Source: Paramacrobiotus metropolitanus (Eukaryota; Tardigrada; Eutardigrada; Parachela; Macrobiotidae). From it: a DNA stretch of 64,000 nt. Positions within the stretch are counted from its first letter, which is position 1; every line of letters begins with the position of its first letter. Of this stretch, positions 20,433 through 30,235 are shown one piece after another. The DNA lies in contig NW_026570251.1 in assembly GCF_019649055.1 (NCBI RefSeq), positions 806,001-870,000 on the forward strand, given 5' to 3'. The translations under genes were made by a program, and so were the position numbers. The notes under the pieces are model-generated. The model had not been told where the DNA came from, did no database searches, and saw nothing but the letters and a program-made list of their open reading frames with translations.

Positions 20433-21490
20433 TTTTCATGTATCCACTGATTGTGTTCCGGTCCGTATCCCAACCAACGCACAAGGACTTTCTTTCCCCG
20501 GCGCTTGACAATAAAATCCACAGTATGATCTTTGTCAGGAACGTTGCGTACCAGCGATAACTCGGATATGTAAAACTTTCCTTCAATGGTGTTGTCTTGA
20601 CAGTCTTTCAAAAGGTAGACCGGAACTGGGTGCGGAATGATTTGCTTAATAAAAAATATCTCCTCCCTAATTCGGTACGTGTATCCCTTTTCCACTTTTC
20701 TTTTCCGGATGGAAATACGCACCGCATCATCAACTTTGTACCGTGGTTTTCTTACTTTCACAGCCGGGTACATCTTGTTGTACACCAGCAACGAATTTTC
20801 CTGCTCGACATCGACGGGTCGCATTCCATGAGCGCTGTGCACCGAGTGATTGTACGAATGCACGAAATCTGATAATTTGTCAATGTACCGGGTGCTAACA
20901 CGGTAGCAAAATAGCCGGAAAATCCGTGATTTGATCGTTCAAATCACTCGTTCGACCATGACACATTTCACATCCTCGTTTTGCGAAGTAAAGAATTGTA
21001 CGTCGTGTTCTTTGAGATACGCCCGGACAGTTAACACTTCAGTTGCGTTTAACACTTCAGTACCCTTGTCGTATTGTAGCTTTTCCCGTCGACCCAATTC
21101 TTTAAAGGTTTTCTGGAGAGCGTTACGTGTTTTTTTACCGGTCTTTGTCTTCAGGGCTTGGACGCTCAGCATCTTGGAGAAGCAGTCAATCACAAATAAC
21201 AGATATTTGATGCCATCATTTTCCTTGAAGTATTTGGACAAATTGGCTAAATCAGTTTGGTACTGTTGACGCAGATTGGTAACTATCACTGGATTGCGTG
21301 GAAATCGTTTCCGGCTTTCTTTGGTGACAGTGTATTCATCGATCTCTTGCAACATCTCATCGGCTTTCCGTTTGTTCGCTCTGGTCTTTAGTGTTCTTCG
21401 AAAGCGCTCGACGCCGCCAAAACTTCCGGGATGATGGGGGTCTAGGCATCTCTTCATCAAGCGATCCATCGTTGCAACAATTTGAAACAC
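20405..21490 (-). pseudogene. Retroviral-type integrase with chromodomain, one premature stop
   Basis: The segment after the N-terminal basic region shows the RNase H-like core: first Asp in QTDLANLSKY, then LLFVIDCFSK, second Asp in YDKGTE, and the catalytic Glu in VMVERV. Immediately after this Glu there is an in-frame TGA (20939-20941, probably from an Arg codon). The same frame then continues with the helix SYNHSVH, a basic linker and a C-terminal chromodomain (FIVKRRGKK, VRWLGYGPEHNQW). The true start is uncertain, perhaps the Met at 21469. It inserts the linear element DNA; a chromodomain may steer it to histone marks. Confidence 0.88.
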
Positions 21491-21544
21491 AGTTGATATT
21501 GAAAAATCGGCACAACCGAATAACTGACGGCAAAAATCCAGACA

Positions 21545-21955
21545 TTACGACAACGTTATCCAGTTAACATTACGACAACGTTTGCGCTTCATGCCTCCTT
21601 GCTGTTTACGTGACCGCAAGCGCGGAATGGGTATTGGTTCATCAGGCTTCTCTTTGGGTCGACTGGGTCGAGGTTTCTTTGGGGGTGATGGGGGTACTGG
21701 CGGTTGGTATTTGGGTGGTTCAACCGGATTTTCATCGGGCATCACACTTTGTTTCAGAGCAAGGAATCGTTCCAGTAAACTAGATAGTTGACTGGCTTTC
21801 TCGTACTCGCTTATATCTTTTCGCTGTAGGGTTTCGGCAACTAAACTGTCTAATGAGACGACGGCTTTGGCTTCCGGAGGCTCGCGGTTGACTTGAAACT
21901 TTTCATGAAGTCGCTCCTCCATAACGCGTCGAGAAACAATGAAATACTCATCCAT
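21545..21955 (-). CDS. Conserved Polinton protein with helical N-terminus and Pro-rich basic tail
   Basis: The start is taken as ATG at 21955 (MDEYFIVSRRVMEERL). About 70 residues of predicted helix (KASQLSSLLERFLALKQS) are followed by a proline-rich stretch (PPVPPSPPKKPRPSRPKEKP) and a basic end. A protein of this design regularly sits next to integrase in Polintons; its role is unknown, possibly a core or scaffold protein. The frame is intact. Confidence 0.5.
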   Translation of the reverse strand: MDEYFIVSRRVMEERLHEKFQVNREPPEAKAVVSLDSLVAETLQRKDISEYEKASQLSSLLERFLALKQSVMPDENPVEPPKYQPPVPPSPPKKPRPSRPKEKPDEPIPIPRLRSRKQQGGMKRKRCRNVNWITLS

Positions 21956-22065
21956 TACCAATTAACGAGGTCAGTACACCGGCAATAACAGGTAGAATGG
22001 CATCCAAGAAACCGCTTTGCTGCAAAATCCGTTTTTTTAGCTTTCATTGGGTACCATCGCAGCGC

Positions 22066-22275
22066 TTACAGCTTTAATGCTTTGCGGTGACGTTTGCACT
22101 TGTCGAGATCGGCGAACGACAGGATGACGGTATTTTTAATGATGTTGACGGCAATCTCCTCCAAGGCTTTAAGCTGCGGTTTGTTGACAAATCCCATCAA
22201 GACGCGGCGCTGTTTTGGCTTCAGGCCTTTCAAGGTAATTAAAAATGGGGCAAGGGCTTTCACGCGTTCCGACAT
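22066..22275 (-). CDS. Small basic helical Polinton protein, 69 aa
   Basis: The protein is short, basic and fully helical in appearance (LKPKQRRVLMGF, LKALEEIAVNIIKNT, LDKCKRHRKALKL), ending in a KRHR tail. Small proteins of this pattern recur between ATPase and integrase genes of invertebrate Polintons and are often compared with DNA-core proteins. The gene is complete. Function not known. Confidence 0.5.
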   Translation of the reverse strand: MSERVKALAPFLITLKGLKPKQRRVLMGFVNKPQLKALEEIAVNIIKNTVILSFADLDKCKRHRKALKL

Positions 22276-22303
22276 GGTTTCGGTATATCATTGGAATTGG
22301 CTT

Positions 22304-22960
22304 TCAAAAATATCCGCATAGACTGTGTCGGTGTGAGTGTGATCTCACCCTTAAATACTCCGGGCACATCGAACGCATATCAATAATGAGCGGTTCATAC
22401 GGCTCGGATGTAACTTTGCGGTACGCTTCCGTCAGCTGATTGAGCCCAGTTTGGCGCGCGAGCAGTTTAATTTGATTAATATCACGCACATTTTTGAATA
22501 AAACAAGATATTGTGAATTGAGCGTGACGTCTTTCATCGACTTTCCCTGCTTATAAAGGTTTTGCAACAGTAAGAAAGCCGAAACGTTTTCATGATGAAT
22601 GCCACGCGTGGACAAGTTTGAGCAGCGCATGTCTTTACAGATATCACTAGCCAGATCGTCAATAATCAACAACGTGTGCTGACTGGAATCAAAAAAATTC
22701 GGTGTTTCTAAAACCGCCCCAATGCCTTTGACGAAATCAACGGAATCCCACACTTCATCAAATGATTTTTGTCATTCACCATAACAGTACACAACTCGAT
22801 CGGGAGGCGGACATATCATCTGCGCGCGGTTTTTAATTAAAGACAGCACAAACTGCGTTTTACACGACATTGTCGGCCCACAAACACACATACCAAAGGG
22901 CGCCTGAAAGCGCGGGTGTTCTTTTAAAACGCTATACGGGATGACAATGATGAAATAAAA
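22304..22960 (-). pseudogene. FtsK/A32-type DNA-packaging ATPase, premature stop and altered Walker A
   Basis: The intact downstream part (22753-22304) has Walker B as TLLIIDDLA and the arginine-finger region STRGIHHENVS with LLLQNLYKQ and LFKNVRD, all typical of Polinton ATPases. Upstream, in the same frame, is a Walker A reading GPTMSCKT (about 22855-22884), where the glycine before lysine is Cys. An in-frame TGA at 22772-22774, where the family commonly has Trp, separates the two halves. The enzyme would pump DNA into the capsid. The exact start is uncertain (about 22960). Confidence 0.85.
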
Positions 22961-22976
22961 AGAGATCCAATGTGCT

Positions 22977-23979
22977 TTAATATAAACAACACAAACTTTT
23001 ACACTCAGGCTGCCGGGAACGGTGGACTTCCTGCGGATCGTCGCCCTTTTTCCAGTTGTCCACTACCAGTCTGCAGTATACGCACTCGGCTGTGTTCTCC
23101 CCATTCCATTGGAATCCAGCTGCAGCTAGTCGCACTGGATGGACGATCTCGTATTTCCACGTATTCGGGTACGATGCCAAGCGCTCTTCGGTCGGTTTCA
23201 TATCTTTGGGAGGTTGCAGAGCGTCTTCTTCGCAGCAGAAACATATGAAACCGTTGCTCGGTCCTTCCCGGTCCCACAAATCTTTGACACGGTAACTGGT
23301 AGCGTTGGCTCTCTTCTCTAGGTCGCGAATTTCTTCAATGGCTTCCAAACCAAGACGACTGACAACTACAAGGCAATAAGGGCGGTAGCGGGCATGATGA
23401 ACGTCAACCTGTTCGTACGGTAGTAAATCCCTCAATCCCAGTCCGCAGTGATAGCAGTGGATAAGGTTGGACCAGGTGTTGGAAAATCCCGCAGCAGCCA
23501 TGTCCTCCTTGGTCTGTGTGGTAAACAGCCAGTTCTTGACATGGTTAAAGCTGTTTAGACGGGCAAGGTAGTGCGCCATCCGGGGATTAAAGGAACCATT
23601 TGTACTGTAAAACAAAGTTCATCAAAGCACTGCCGTTGGGATCAACAAAACCAAAACGCACATTTAGCTAGTACTCCTGCCAATACTGGTTTAGATCCCG
23701 AAGCTTCGCCGCGTACGCCGGTCGCAGGGCTTGCTAGTACCGACAGTCCGGATTGTATGCCCCGTGCTCCTTCCAGAAATCGTCGCCCTAGTCGGCGGAC
23801 GCCAGACGGTGACCGCAACAGAAACACTTGACGCAGAAACAACCCTGGTCGGGCACGTAGATGTAACCGGCTTCGGCCAACCGACGGGGAATACGGATGT
23901 GAGAATTAAACCTTTCAACTGGATATGTCAACAGACGGCTTTCGACTGTGCTATAGACACATGTACCGTAAGACTCCAT
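22977..23979 (-). pseudogene. Inhibitor of apoptosis protein with three BIR domains
   Basis: Exon 1 (23979-23741) encodes a BIR domain (RLLTY, LAEAGY, C-x2-C as CFCCG, then WKEHGAYNPDC) but has an in-frame TAG at 23788-23790 inside that domain. A phase-2 intron (23740-23605) joins exon 2 (23604-22977), which encodes two more BIRs: RLNSF ... AAAGF ... CYHCG ... H ... C, and RLASY ... AAAGF ... CVYC ... H ... C. There is no RING finger. BIR proteins bind caspases or IAP antagonists and block cell death; large DNA viruses of insects use them this way. If exon 2 is expressed from its own start, two BIRs remain. Confidence 0.85.
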
Positions 23980-24166
23980 TGCATAAGAAACCTGAATACC
24001 ACAAATGAAGATTCACTATGCGCGGTTAAAGATTTTATACCATCTCTATGCTACGCATTTTACCTCTTTTTCACACGTTACTCCTGTGAAAATTTTCTTT
24101 TCCATACATTTAGGCCCACCCCCACAGCTCACTCATGTTGAATCGTGTTTACAAAAATCTTTTGCG

Positions 24167-24423
24167 ATGGCTAACCACCAAGCAATGATGCCGAACCTGC
24201 ATCGCCGTGAAAAGCGACTAGAGAAAATCGTTGTCGCAGTTTTTTACTTTTTGTTGTTTGCGATGCTTACTTTTTTCGTAATTTTGGATGCATTTGGAAA
24301 ACTGCTCCAGACGGATTACTGGAACCAGACAGTTCGGAATATGACCGCGGTAAGCCGAAACCCGTTCATTGTTTTACGAGAATCTACCCACCGTGCATTT
24401 TGCAGGATAACGGCGGGACGTGA
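24167..24423 (+). CDS. Small one-pass membrane protein, two exons (66 aa)
   Basis: Exon 1 runs 24167-24349 and exon 2 24406-24423; the 56-nt intron has GTAAGC and GCAG ends and phase 0. The protein has a basic head (NLHRREKRLEK), one strong transmembrane segment (IVVAVFYFLLFAMLTFFVIL) and a short tail with N-glycosylation-type NQT and NMT sites. It sits opposite in strand to its neighbours. I do not recognise the family. A virion or host-membrane role is only a guess. Confidence 0.5.
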
Positions 24424-24652
24424 AAGTCGACACCATTCCGGAAGCAACTAGTTTTAGTCCATCAGCTGATATTTATTGAGATTTTATGAATTCTTGTACT
24501 TGGAAAATACCCGAGGGGGTCCCCGAGGGGGTCAGTTGTTTAAAAATAAAATGACGGCACGGTGTCATGATTTATTCACATCTCAACTTTATGCAAGAAT
24601 CGCTTCAATACTGTCGTTTGTAGATCCCATAATTGTCGCAAACTGTAGTCTC
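24424..24652. other. Short non-coding gap with a GGGGTCCCC motif
   Basis: It contains CCCGAGGGGGTCCCCGAGGG at about 24510-24533, the same motif as at 26881 and 26941. No gene. Confidence 0.5.
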
Positions 24653-25694
24653 TCAAGAAACTGGAATACTTAAACAAAATTCCATAGTAACAGTCACTGG
24701 CAGTTGTTTAAGAAGCTGTTCATTCACACGGAGTTGTAGATCCTGCTTCAAGAAGTCTGGCAGAAATAGCTGGATTTCGCGATTCAGTTCGACCATGTAC
24801 TGGTCCCAGAACCATATCGGCAATTCTACAAAAGCAACTAGATAAAAGTGATCAATAAGCAAAATCGTACATAACTCACCCGCCGAGCCGCGGTTCATGA
24901 CCGACACAAAGCTATTCAGTAGTATAAGAAGCTTGTCGGGAATCGCAAACCGGAAGTTCTTGAAGACTTCCATGCGAATAGTGCGAAAACAGGTGGCAGC
25001 GATCTCGATGCGGAATGTAACTTCTTTCTTTCCGGAGAGTTGTTTTCTGAAGCCCCCGCGCAAAGGTTTTCAGAGGACGTCCCACTGAAAGTCTGACGAT
25101 GGGCGCTTCTCTTGAACGGGATTCGGTGATGGGTTTCGCGAATCAAGTTTGCTCTGGTAGGACAGCATGTGCTCCAAAAATGCTACGAATTGATCGCTGC
25201 TGATCTCCACGTTATCTCTAGGCGTTTCCAGGCGTACAGTGTGCGCTTCGTTCCGGTTGTCTCTCACAATATGCAGTAGTGTGGTCTTCCCAAACAGCAT
25301 AGTACCCGCTACACTTACTCCCTCTACTAGTCAATGAACTGAAGTAGTTATAACTCTACCGTAGCACCAAGATAAAATGTGTTTACGTACCGTCAGCAAC
25401 AGGTGCTTCATTTGACGTTGGTCCCAATATGGCAAACAACTGATCCCACTGCATCCCGCTACCGACCTCGGCGGCTGATGCGGCAAACCCGGTCTGCAAG
25501 ACTTCCACAGATTCCGGCAAATCATTAGTACCTGGAGAGCTTTCCGCGTTTTCAGCTAGTTCCGCGAACATCCGCTGCATGTCGAACGCATATTGCTGAT
25601 CCGCATCTACGGGACTGTGATCAGGTCTAGCTTCTGCCGTAAAAACGCTGTCGAGATCAAAATCGAAAAACGGTGGAAATTCAAATTCCTCCAT
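24653..25694 (-). pseudogene. Unknown Polinton cargo gene, three exons, one premature stop
   Basis: Exon 1 starts at 25694 (MEEFEFPPFFDFDLDS) and is acidic. A phase-1 intron (donor GTACGT near 25389) leads to exon 2, starting about 25310 (acceptor AGTGTAG). Exon 2 has a strand-turn-helix block (HIVRDN, VRLETPRDNVEISSDQF, FLEHM) that weakly recalls a PC4-like fold, then an in-frame TGA at 25070-25072, and continues in frame to a GTGAGT donor near 24877. Exon 3 encodes a hydrophobic-acidic helix region (PIWFWDQYMVELNREI) and ends at 24653. Both splice junctions keep phase 1. I do not recognise the protein; a nuclear acidic role is a guess. Confidence 0.45.
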
Positions 25695-25929
25695 AACTAA
25701 CAAAATGAAAAATTCTGCAGTCAAGATGTAATATGAATGATAGGAGCAAGATTTGATAACCGGTTCTCAAGATAGTGCATGGTGGAAGATGGATAGCGCT
25801 AGCTCCACCCACTTACCTGCTCTGCTATTGTCTCGTTACGTCACATTAGTGACGGGCGCAATATCGAATTTAAAAGAGCGGGAGCGCAATCACCGCAATT
25901 TTATAGCGGAGTATAAGCATTAATGTTTC
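25695..25929. promoter_or_regulatory. Divergent promoter region
   Basis: It separates two divergent genes. It holds an inverted pair TACGTCA ... TGACG (about 25838-25854), a CRE/ATF-like arrangement, and a TTTTATAG box about 28 bp upstream of the plus-strand start. Confidence 0.35.
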
Positions 25930-26148
25930 ATGGAATCTGAAGAAGATTTGTCGTTCAGTGATTCACAAATTATAACAGTTTGTAAAACAACAGATACTTC
26001 TGTTGTTTTATTACTACAAATGCACACTTTCCAAAAAAAGAGTTGGCCTGTTGTTCTCTCACTTGAATATTCTGCTACTAACTTCTTGAACCAAAACAAC
26101 CAAGTCCAGCTTGTCAATTTGTACGAAGAAAACACCGTTCATTACTAA
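25930..26148 (+). CDS. Hypothetical small protein (72 aa)
   Basis: The ATG at 25930 lies downstream of the divergent promoter. The protein begins acidic (MESEEDLSFSDS) and then has no visible domain. A GTTTGTAAAACAACAG stretch near the start could also be read as a mini-intron. No family recognised; weak support. Confidence 0.3.
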   Translation: MESEEDLSFSDSQIITVCKTTDTSVVLLLQMHTFQKKSWPVVLSLEYSATNFLNQNNQVQLVNLYEENTVHY

Positions 26149-26226
26149 AACAAAATAAGCACAACACAAGAAATTATTTCGCTGCGCATAAGGCAACCAA
26201 AAAAACGAAACAGTAAGTTGTCAAAG

Positions 26227-28781
26227 CTATACAAAAACAAATAAGGCCGTCATCCGTATCCATTCACACTCATCGTCCCACTTGTTTCCCCGACGACCAC
26301 GGCCAGTGTTTTCACTTTGACCACGTTTCATTCCGCCCCGACCTTTTCCCTGGCCCATCTCGTCGTCGTCCGTCCCGTCCACTTCGCCTTCCCCGGCGGC
26401 TTCAAGAGCTAACTGACGGCGCAACTCCTCACCCTCCTGTTTGTCGTCCTTGTGCAACCAGACATGGATCCGATGAGCAAGCGGCGGCCATTCTCGAGTC
26501 CCGGGATTGACAAGGTTATTGTACTCGTCCTTATAAGCATACGAAAAAGGAACTTTGTCCATCGGAATTTTACCGGCAAGGTAAAACTTGCGACAGATAG
26601 GGTGGAGCCGGAATGCCTCGCACGGATACCGCATACTGTCCGGTTTCTTCTCTCCGGCCAGGTGCCGAACCATGTTGTCGGCGTGGCCGCTCGTGCCTGA
26701 AACGTACGGACAGAATAAGCAAGTGAAATACCGGTCCCCGTGGTGTTTATTGCTTCCTTGGTCGCCGTGTGCTCTTTCTGAGCTTTGGTCAACTCAGCAA
26801 TCTGCAAAAGAAAACATAAATTTAAAAAATAAACATTCCGAGCGGGAACGGCTCCGTGGACCGGACCACAGACGCTACCGAAGGGGTCCCCGAGGGGGTT
26901 TACGGATATCGTACCGTGGGCCGGACCACGGCCGCTACCGAGAGGGTCCCCGAGGGGGTCTAGGGAAATCGCTTCATGGAATGGACAACGGACGCTTCTA
27001 ATACCAAATAATACTCACCGCAGCATAATTAGTTCCTTCCCGACGGAGATCCACCAGATCTTCGAGTCGGGCTGTGGATTCCTCAAAAAACACTTGATCC
27101 GTGCTGATGTCTTCGCAGTCCATAAGACCGTCCGTAAATCTGGCTACTGGGAGTCGCTTTCCGTTGACCTTTATCATTTGATGGAGTCCACGGGATACTC
27201 ACCGTCAGGAGCGCGGGCACATCCCACAAGACGGGTCCGCGACGGTGATCCGTAAGACGGGCCTGCGACGGAAGCCCGAGAATGGACCGAACCGCGATTT
27301 GACCTAACGAACAAAGCGTGCACAAAATTATGGTATCAATATAATCAGACGGATCTTTTATATACTCATTCGCATCCGACGTGCCCCGAGCTCTGCGCGT
27401 TCGACTGGCTACCGAGTCCGACGGTGACCGACTACGCTGCATTGATGGCGGCGGCGGCTGATTCATACCAGCTGGTTGACCGCGTTCGCTATTGATGGAA
27501 CGTGTAGTGAACGTAGCCCTCGACGGAGACCGGGGATTGCGGCTGCGAGACGGCGCAATCGGTGGCGGCATGGCACCAGCAGGTTGGCTGCGTCGGCTGC
27601 CACCTGAACCTGTAGCAGACGTGGGATCTGGCATTAGGCGACGACTGCGGCGGCATGGAGCTGTCGGTGGTGGCTTCATGACGATGACAGGACGGCCGAA
27701 CGTGCTCGCAGTTGAACCGGCAGTTAATACGGCTGCCGAGGGCGAACGATGGCCACGAGGGCGTGGTGGTGACAAATGAGGTGTTTGGGTGTCAGTAGCC
27801 GCTTGATCCCGCTTGCTTGATGCTGAGGCCGCGCCGGACAGACCTGAGGAGGTGGACTGACGAGAGGTCCACGAGACGGGTTAACCAATGGGATCTGGTG
27901 AGGGCTGCGCGCAGCAGGAAAAAAGCTCCCGGAAGTAGTAGCTGGCTGATTGAACGATCGAGTTAGGGAAGAACCCTCCGCGGTAGGATACGCGACGATG
28001 GCCGTACTTTCCGTCAGCAGTGTTTCTGCGAGGATTTTTTCAACTGAATGCTCATTGTAGATTTTACCTACAAAGTTATCACAAAAATCGGCATCTTCAA
28101 TAATTCCAAGGTCCGTAAATGTACCTTCGATTCCCAGAGCTTTCACTGGAACCTTCGCTCTCTTTGAGATTGCGGTACGGATGGATGCCATCTGGAATAC
28201 ACACATTCCGCAAATAACCAATACGCCCAACAACACCTAGAAATTTACAAATTACCGAGTTCCCAAGAGTTAGCTCCATGGGATAACTCAGCCTTCCAGG
28301 TGTATGTGGAACGCCAATCTTAACATTTGTTTTCCCTGATAAATAAAAAATAAGTTGATTAGGAGTTTTGTACTAATTTAGTAACATAGAGTTCTTGTGT
28401 CGACTATACCACGCAGGCCAGAAGCGGTCGGAAAGGCTAAAACGAGACTGTCGTCATCAAGATCAGTCTCCGACAAGGAACTGTTTCGAATCCCCATTGT
28501 ATGTCCTGCCTGTAAACTGCAAAAAACCATATGGAAAATGCATCTGAATGCTTTTTTACGACATCGTTATCCTTACCGTCGATGTCTATCGATTTAATTG
28601 GGATTTTAGCTTTTTCCGAGATCTTATCCCGCAATTCTTTCAACTGCAAATAAATTGATTAAACCTTTTAATTAAGTGTGGAACAAACCTAAGAAAAAGC
28701 TGTACGTCATACCGCGTCTGACTTGTAGGTTTCCACCAACACTTTGGTTTTCAGACTGAGCAGGCCGACTCGGAACTCCAT
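26227..28781 (-). CDS. Multi-exon gene with two ubiquitin-like modules, Pro/Ser/Arg linker and conserved C-terminus
   Basis: Exons (minus): 28781-28713, 28643-28577, 28509-28410, 28335-28256, 28191 to about 27203, 27168-27019, 26801-26732 and 26696-26227. Two homologous modules lie at the front. Each pairs a beta-hairpin with a helix and IP/VP turn (LRDKISEKAKIPIKSIDIDG and IRTAISKRAKVPVKALGIEG), then a segment ending in AFPTASG or AYPTAEG, which fits a beta-grasp ubiquitin-like fold. A low-complexity P/S/R linker follows, then CEAFRLHPICRKFYLAGKIP and a G/R-rich tail. Two introns are only 34 and 35 nt. One exon (28410-28509) is off by one base, and a frame change lies near 27780-27860, so the copy may be damaged. 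The ubiquitin-like call is by pattern. Confidence 0.5.
26851..27000 (+). repeat. 60-bp tandem repeat inside an intron
   Basis: Units start at exactly 26851, 26911 and 26971 (the third partial). Each has CCGTGG-CCGGACCAC-G-CGCT and GGGTCCCCGAGGGGGT. The array sits in the 26802-27018 intron of the ubiquitin-like gene. Confidence 0.8.
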
Positions 28782-29208
28782 GACACCTATGTCTGAAAAT
28801 GGAAAACATTTACAGACATTCTCACTACCACATATGCCTGTTTAGGGCAACACACTTATTACCGATGCGTTGATCAGAACTATCGCGACCTACGGAAACA
28901 ACATCAGCAACACGTCGCCTGCACGACTCCAAAACGCTGCAGTGTCTTCACTGCTCCACCACGGCACACCTGCAGGTGAAGACTGCTTACCTAATTTAGG
29001 CAATTATGCTGCGACGAACAGCCAAAACGATCAGGATCGATACAAACAAGATGAGGGGGACAAGTTTGAAGTAGAAGTGCAACTTCGCTGTCCGCACAGA
29101 TAACAGCGATGCCACTAAAACAAAAAACAACAGTGCAGATAATTGCGCTGCTGAGACCGCGTCGACAGCAAGCAAAAGAGCACTGTGAAACAAACGAGTA
29201 ACAACGAT

Positions 29209-29338
29209 GCAGGCTTTCAACACTGGTGATCGGAGAATGCAGTTCTACGCGAAGCACAGATGTGCGTAATCCAGTATGCGTCCTAGCATCCAAATGGGAA
29301 AACGCTTCCAACAACACAGCTGACGGTAGCACATACAC
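29209..29338 (-). pseudogene. F-box fragment of the host family, inside the Polinton
   Basis: VLPSAVLLEAFSHLDARTHT aligns by eye with the F-box of the 55388 gene (LREVFCHLDTRTQTGLRT). After about 30 residues the frame is lost, and a TAG stands where the host family has Trp. The stretch between 28782 and 29208 holds no other recognised gene. Confidence 0.55.
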
Positions 29339-29540
29339 ACACAGTCAACTTTCGCAAATGATAATGATGGTTCTGATCGGTATTAAGCAAAAGAAGTGAC
29401 AATGAGGAGAAGAGTACATTTACAAACAAAAATCTACAGTTAGTCACACGAAGAACCACAGTAAAATCATCAGTGAAGAACCAGTCACACTGTGAAACAA
29501 TTTAATTCTCAAGAATTTATTATTTACAACAGCTATTATT

Positions 29541-29663
29541 GTAACTGCCACCCGCACCCCCCTGTATATGGGCGGTCGCCCATAGACTTTGGTCCGTTTG
29601 AATGGGCTACAGTCCTGCATATAAGCGGCGTTTCTTATGGGCCGGAGTCTGTAGTGCTGCTGA
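29541..29663 (-). repeat. Right terminal inverted repeat of the Polinton
   Basis: This is the reverse complement of the left TIR (9150-9278), with the same internal TATGGGCG / CGCCCATA hairpin. Confidence 0.9.
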
Positions 29664-29741
29664 TGCTATACGTACTTTCAACGCTCAGTTTTTAAACAGG
29701 TTGGGATAAAGAAACTTGATCTTAGGGCCGTGATCGTCCAA

Positions 29742-30210
29742 ATGGAACCCAAGGAAACTTACAAAACCCGGCTGGTTCACTATCATCAGATTCGATGTGG
29801 CTCGTTACAACACTTAAGCCGCACCCCAGCAAAGGTTCCCCTAACGGGCCATCAAGCCTTGCGATTATATTCCAAAGTGCTAACCAGCTCAGAAAAGCAA
29901 GAGATTGTTAAATACTCGGAGATTTTCTGCGTCGGGCAGCGAGCTAAAAAGATCAGTGCCTCCTTAAATGGACTGGAGAATAGTGGCTACGATACGACTG
30001 ATGGCCGATATCAGCACGTAATCCACGACCATATTGCGTACCGATACGAAGTGCTGAAGGTTATCGGCCAAGGAACATTCGGGCAAGTGGTCAAGGCCTA
30101 CGACCACAAGATCCAGACATATGTGGGACTGAAAACCCTGCGCAATGAGGAGCGCTGCCATAAGCAGGCTGACGAGGAGATTAAAATACTTGAAAATCTC
30201 CGCGTCGGAG
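29742..30210 (+). pseudogene. DYRK-family kinase fragment (N-lobe only)
   Basis: This intron-free stretch encodes a DYRK homology box (PLTGHQALRLYSKVLTSSEK), the link GYDTTDGRY, HDHIAYRYEVLKVIG, the glycine loop GQGTFGQVVKAYDH, the ATP lysine in VGLKTLRNE and the helix ADEEIKILENLR. Then kinase sequence stops. The C-lobe with catalytic and activation loops is missing, and 9 bp later the inverted-duplication arm begins. Class 2 DYRK is the best fit. It is either a truncated retrocopy or one exon of a host gene broken by the rearrangement. Confidence 0.8.
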
Positions 30211-30235
30211 TTGGGATAATATTTTTCTCTTGGCA

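Larger units (their letters stand above)
9150..29663 (+). mobile_element. Maverick/Polinton (adintovirus-like) element, about 20.5 kb
   Basis: Inverted repeats at 9150-9278 and 29541-29663 bound a block containing the Polinton hallmark genes: polymerase B (plus), then on the minus strand protease, major capsid, basic pVI/pX-like protein, minor capsid, chromodomain integrase, two small conserved proteins and the FtsK/A32-type ATPase. Genes are tightly packed and several overlap. Length and TIR size suit the family. A 6-bp target duplication could not be recognised at the borders, so the exact ends may lie a few bases outside. Most core genes carry a stop, frameshift or deletion, so the copy is decayed. 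Cargo includes TBP, ANP32-like, IAP, ubiquitin-like and F-box sequences. Confidence 0.93.

Noticed and set aside
11689-23790. Stop-codon reassignment as an explanation for in-frame stops in Polinton genes
   Set aside because: TAA, TAG and TGA all occur in frame in different genes, intact genes use normal stops, and frameshifts are also present. Decay explains it better than a changed code.
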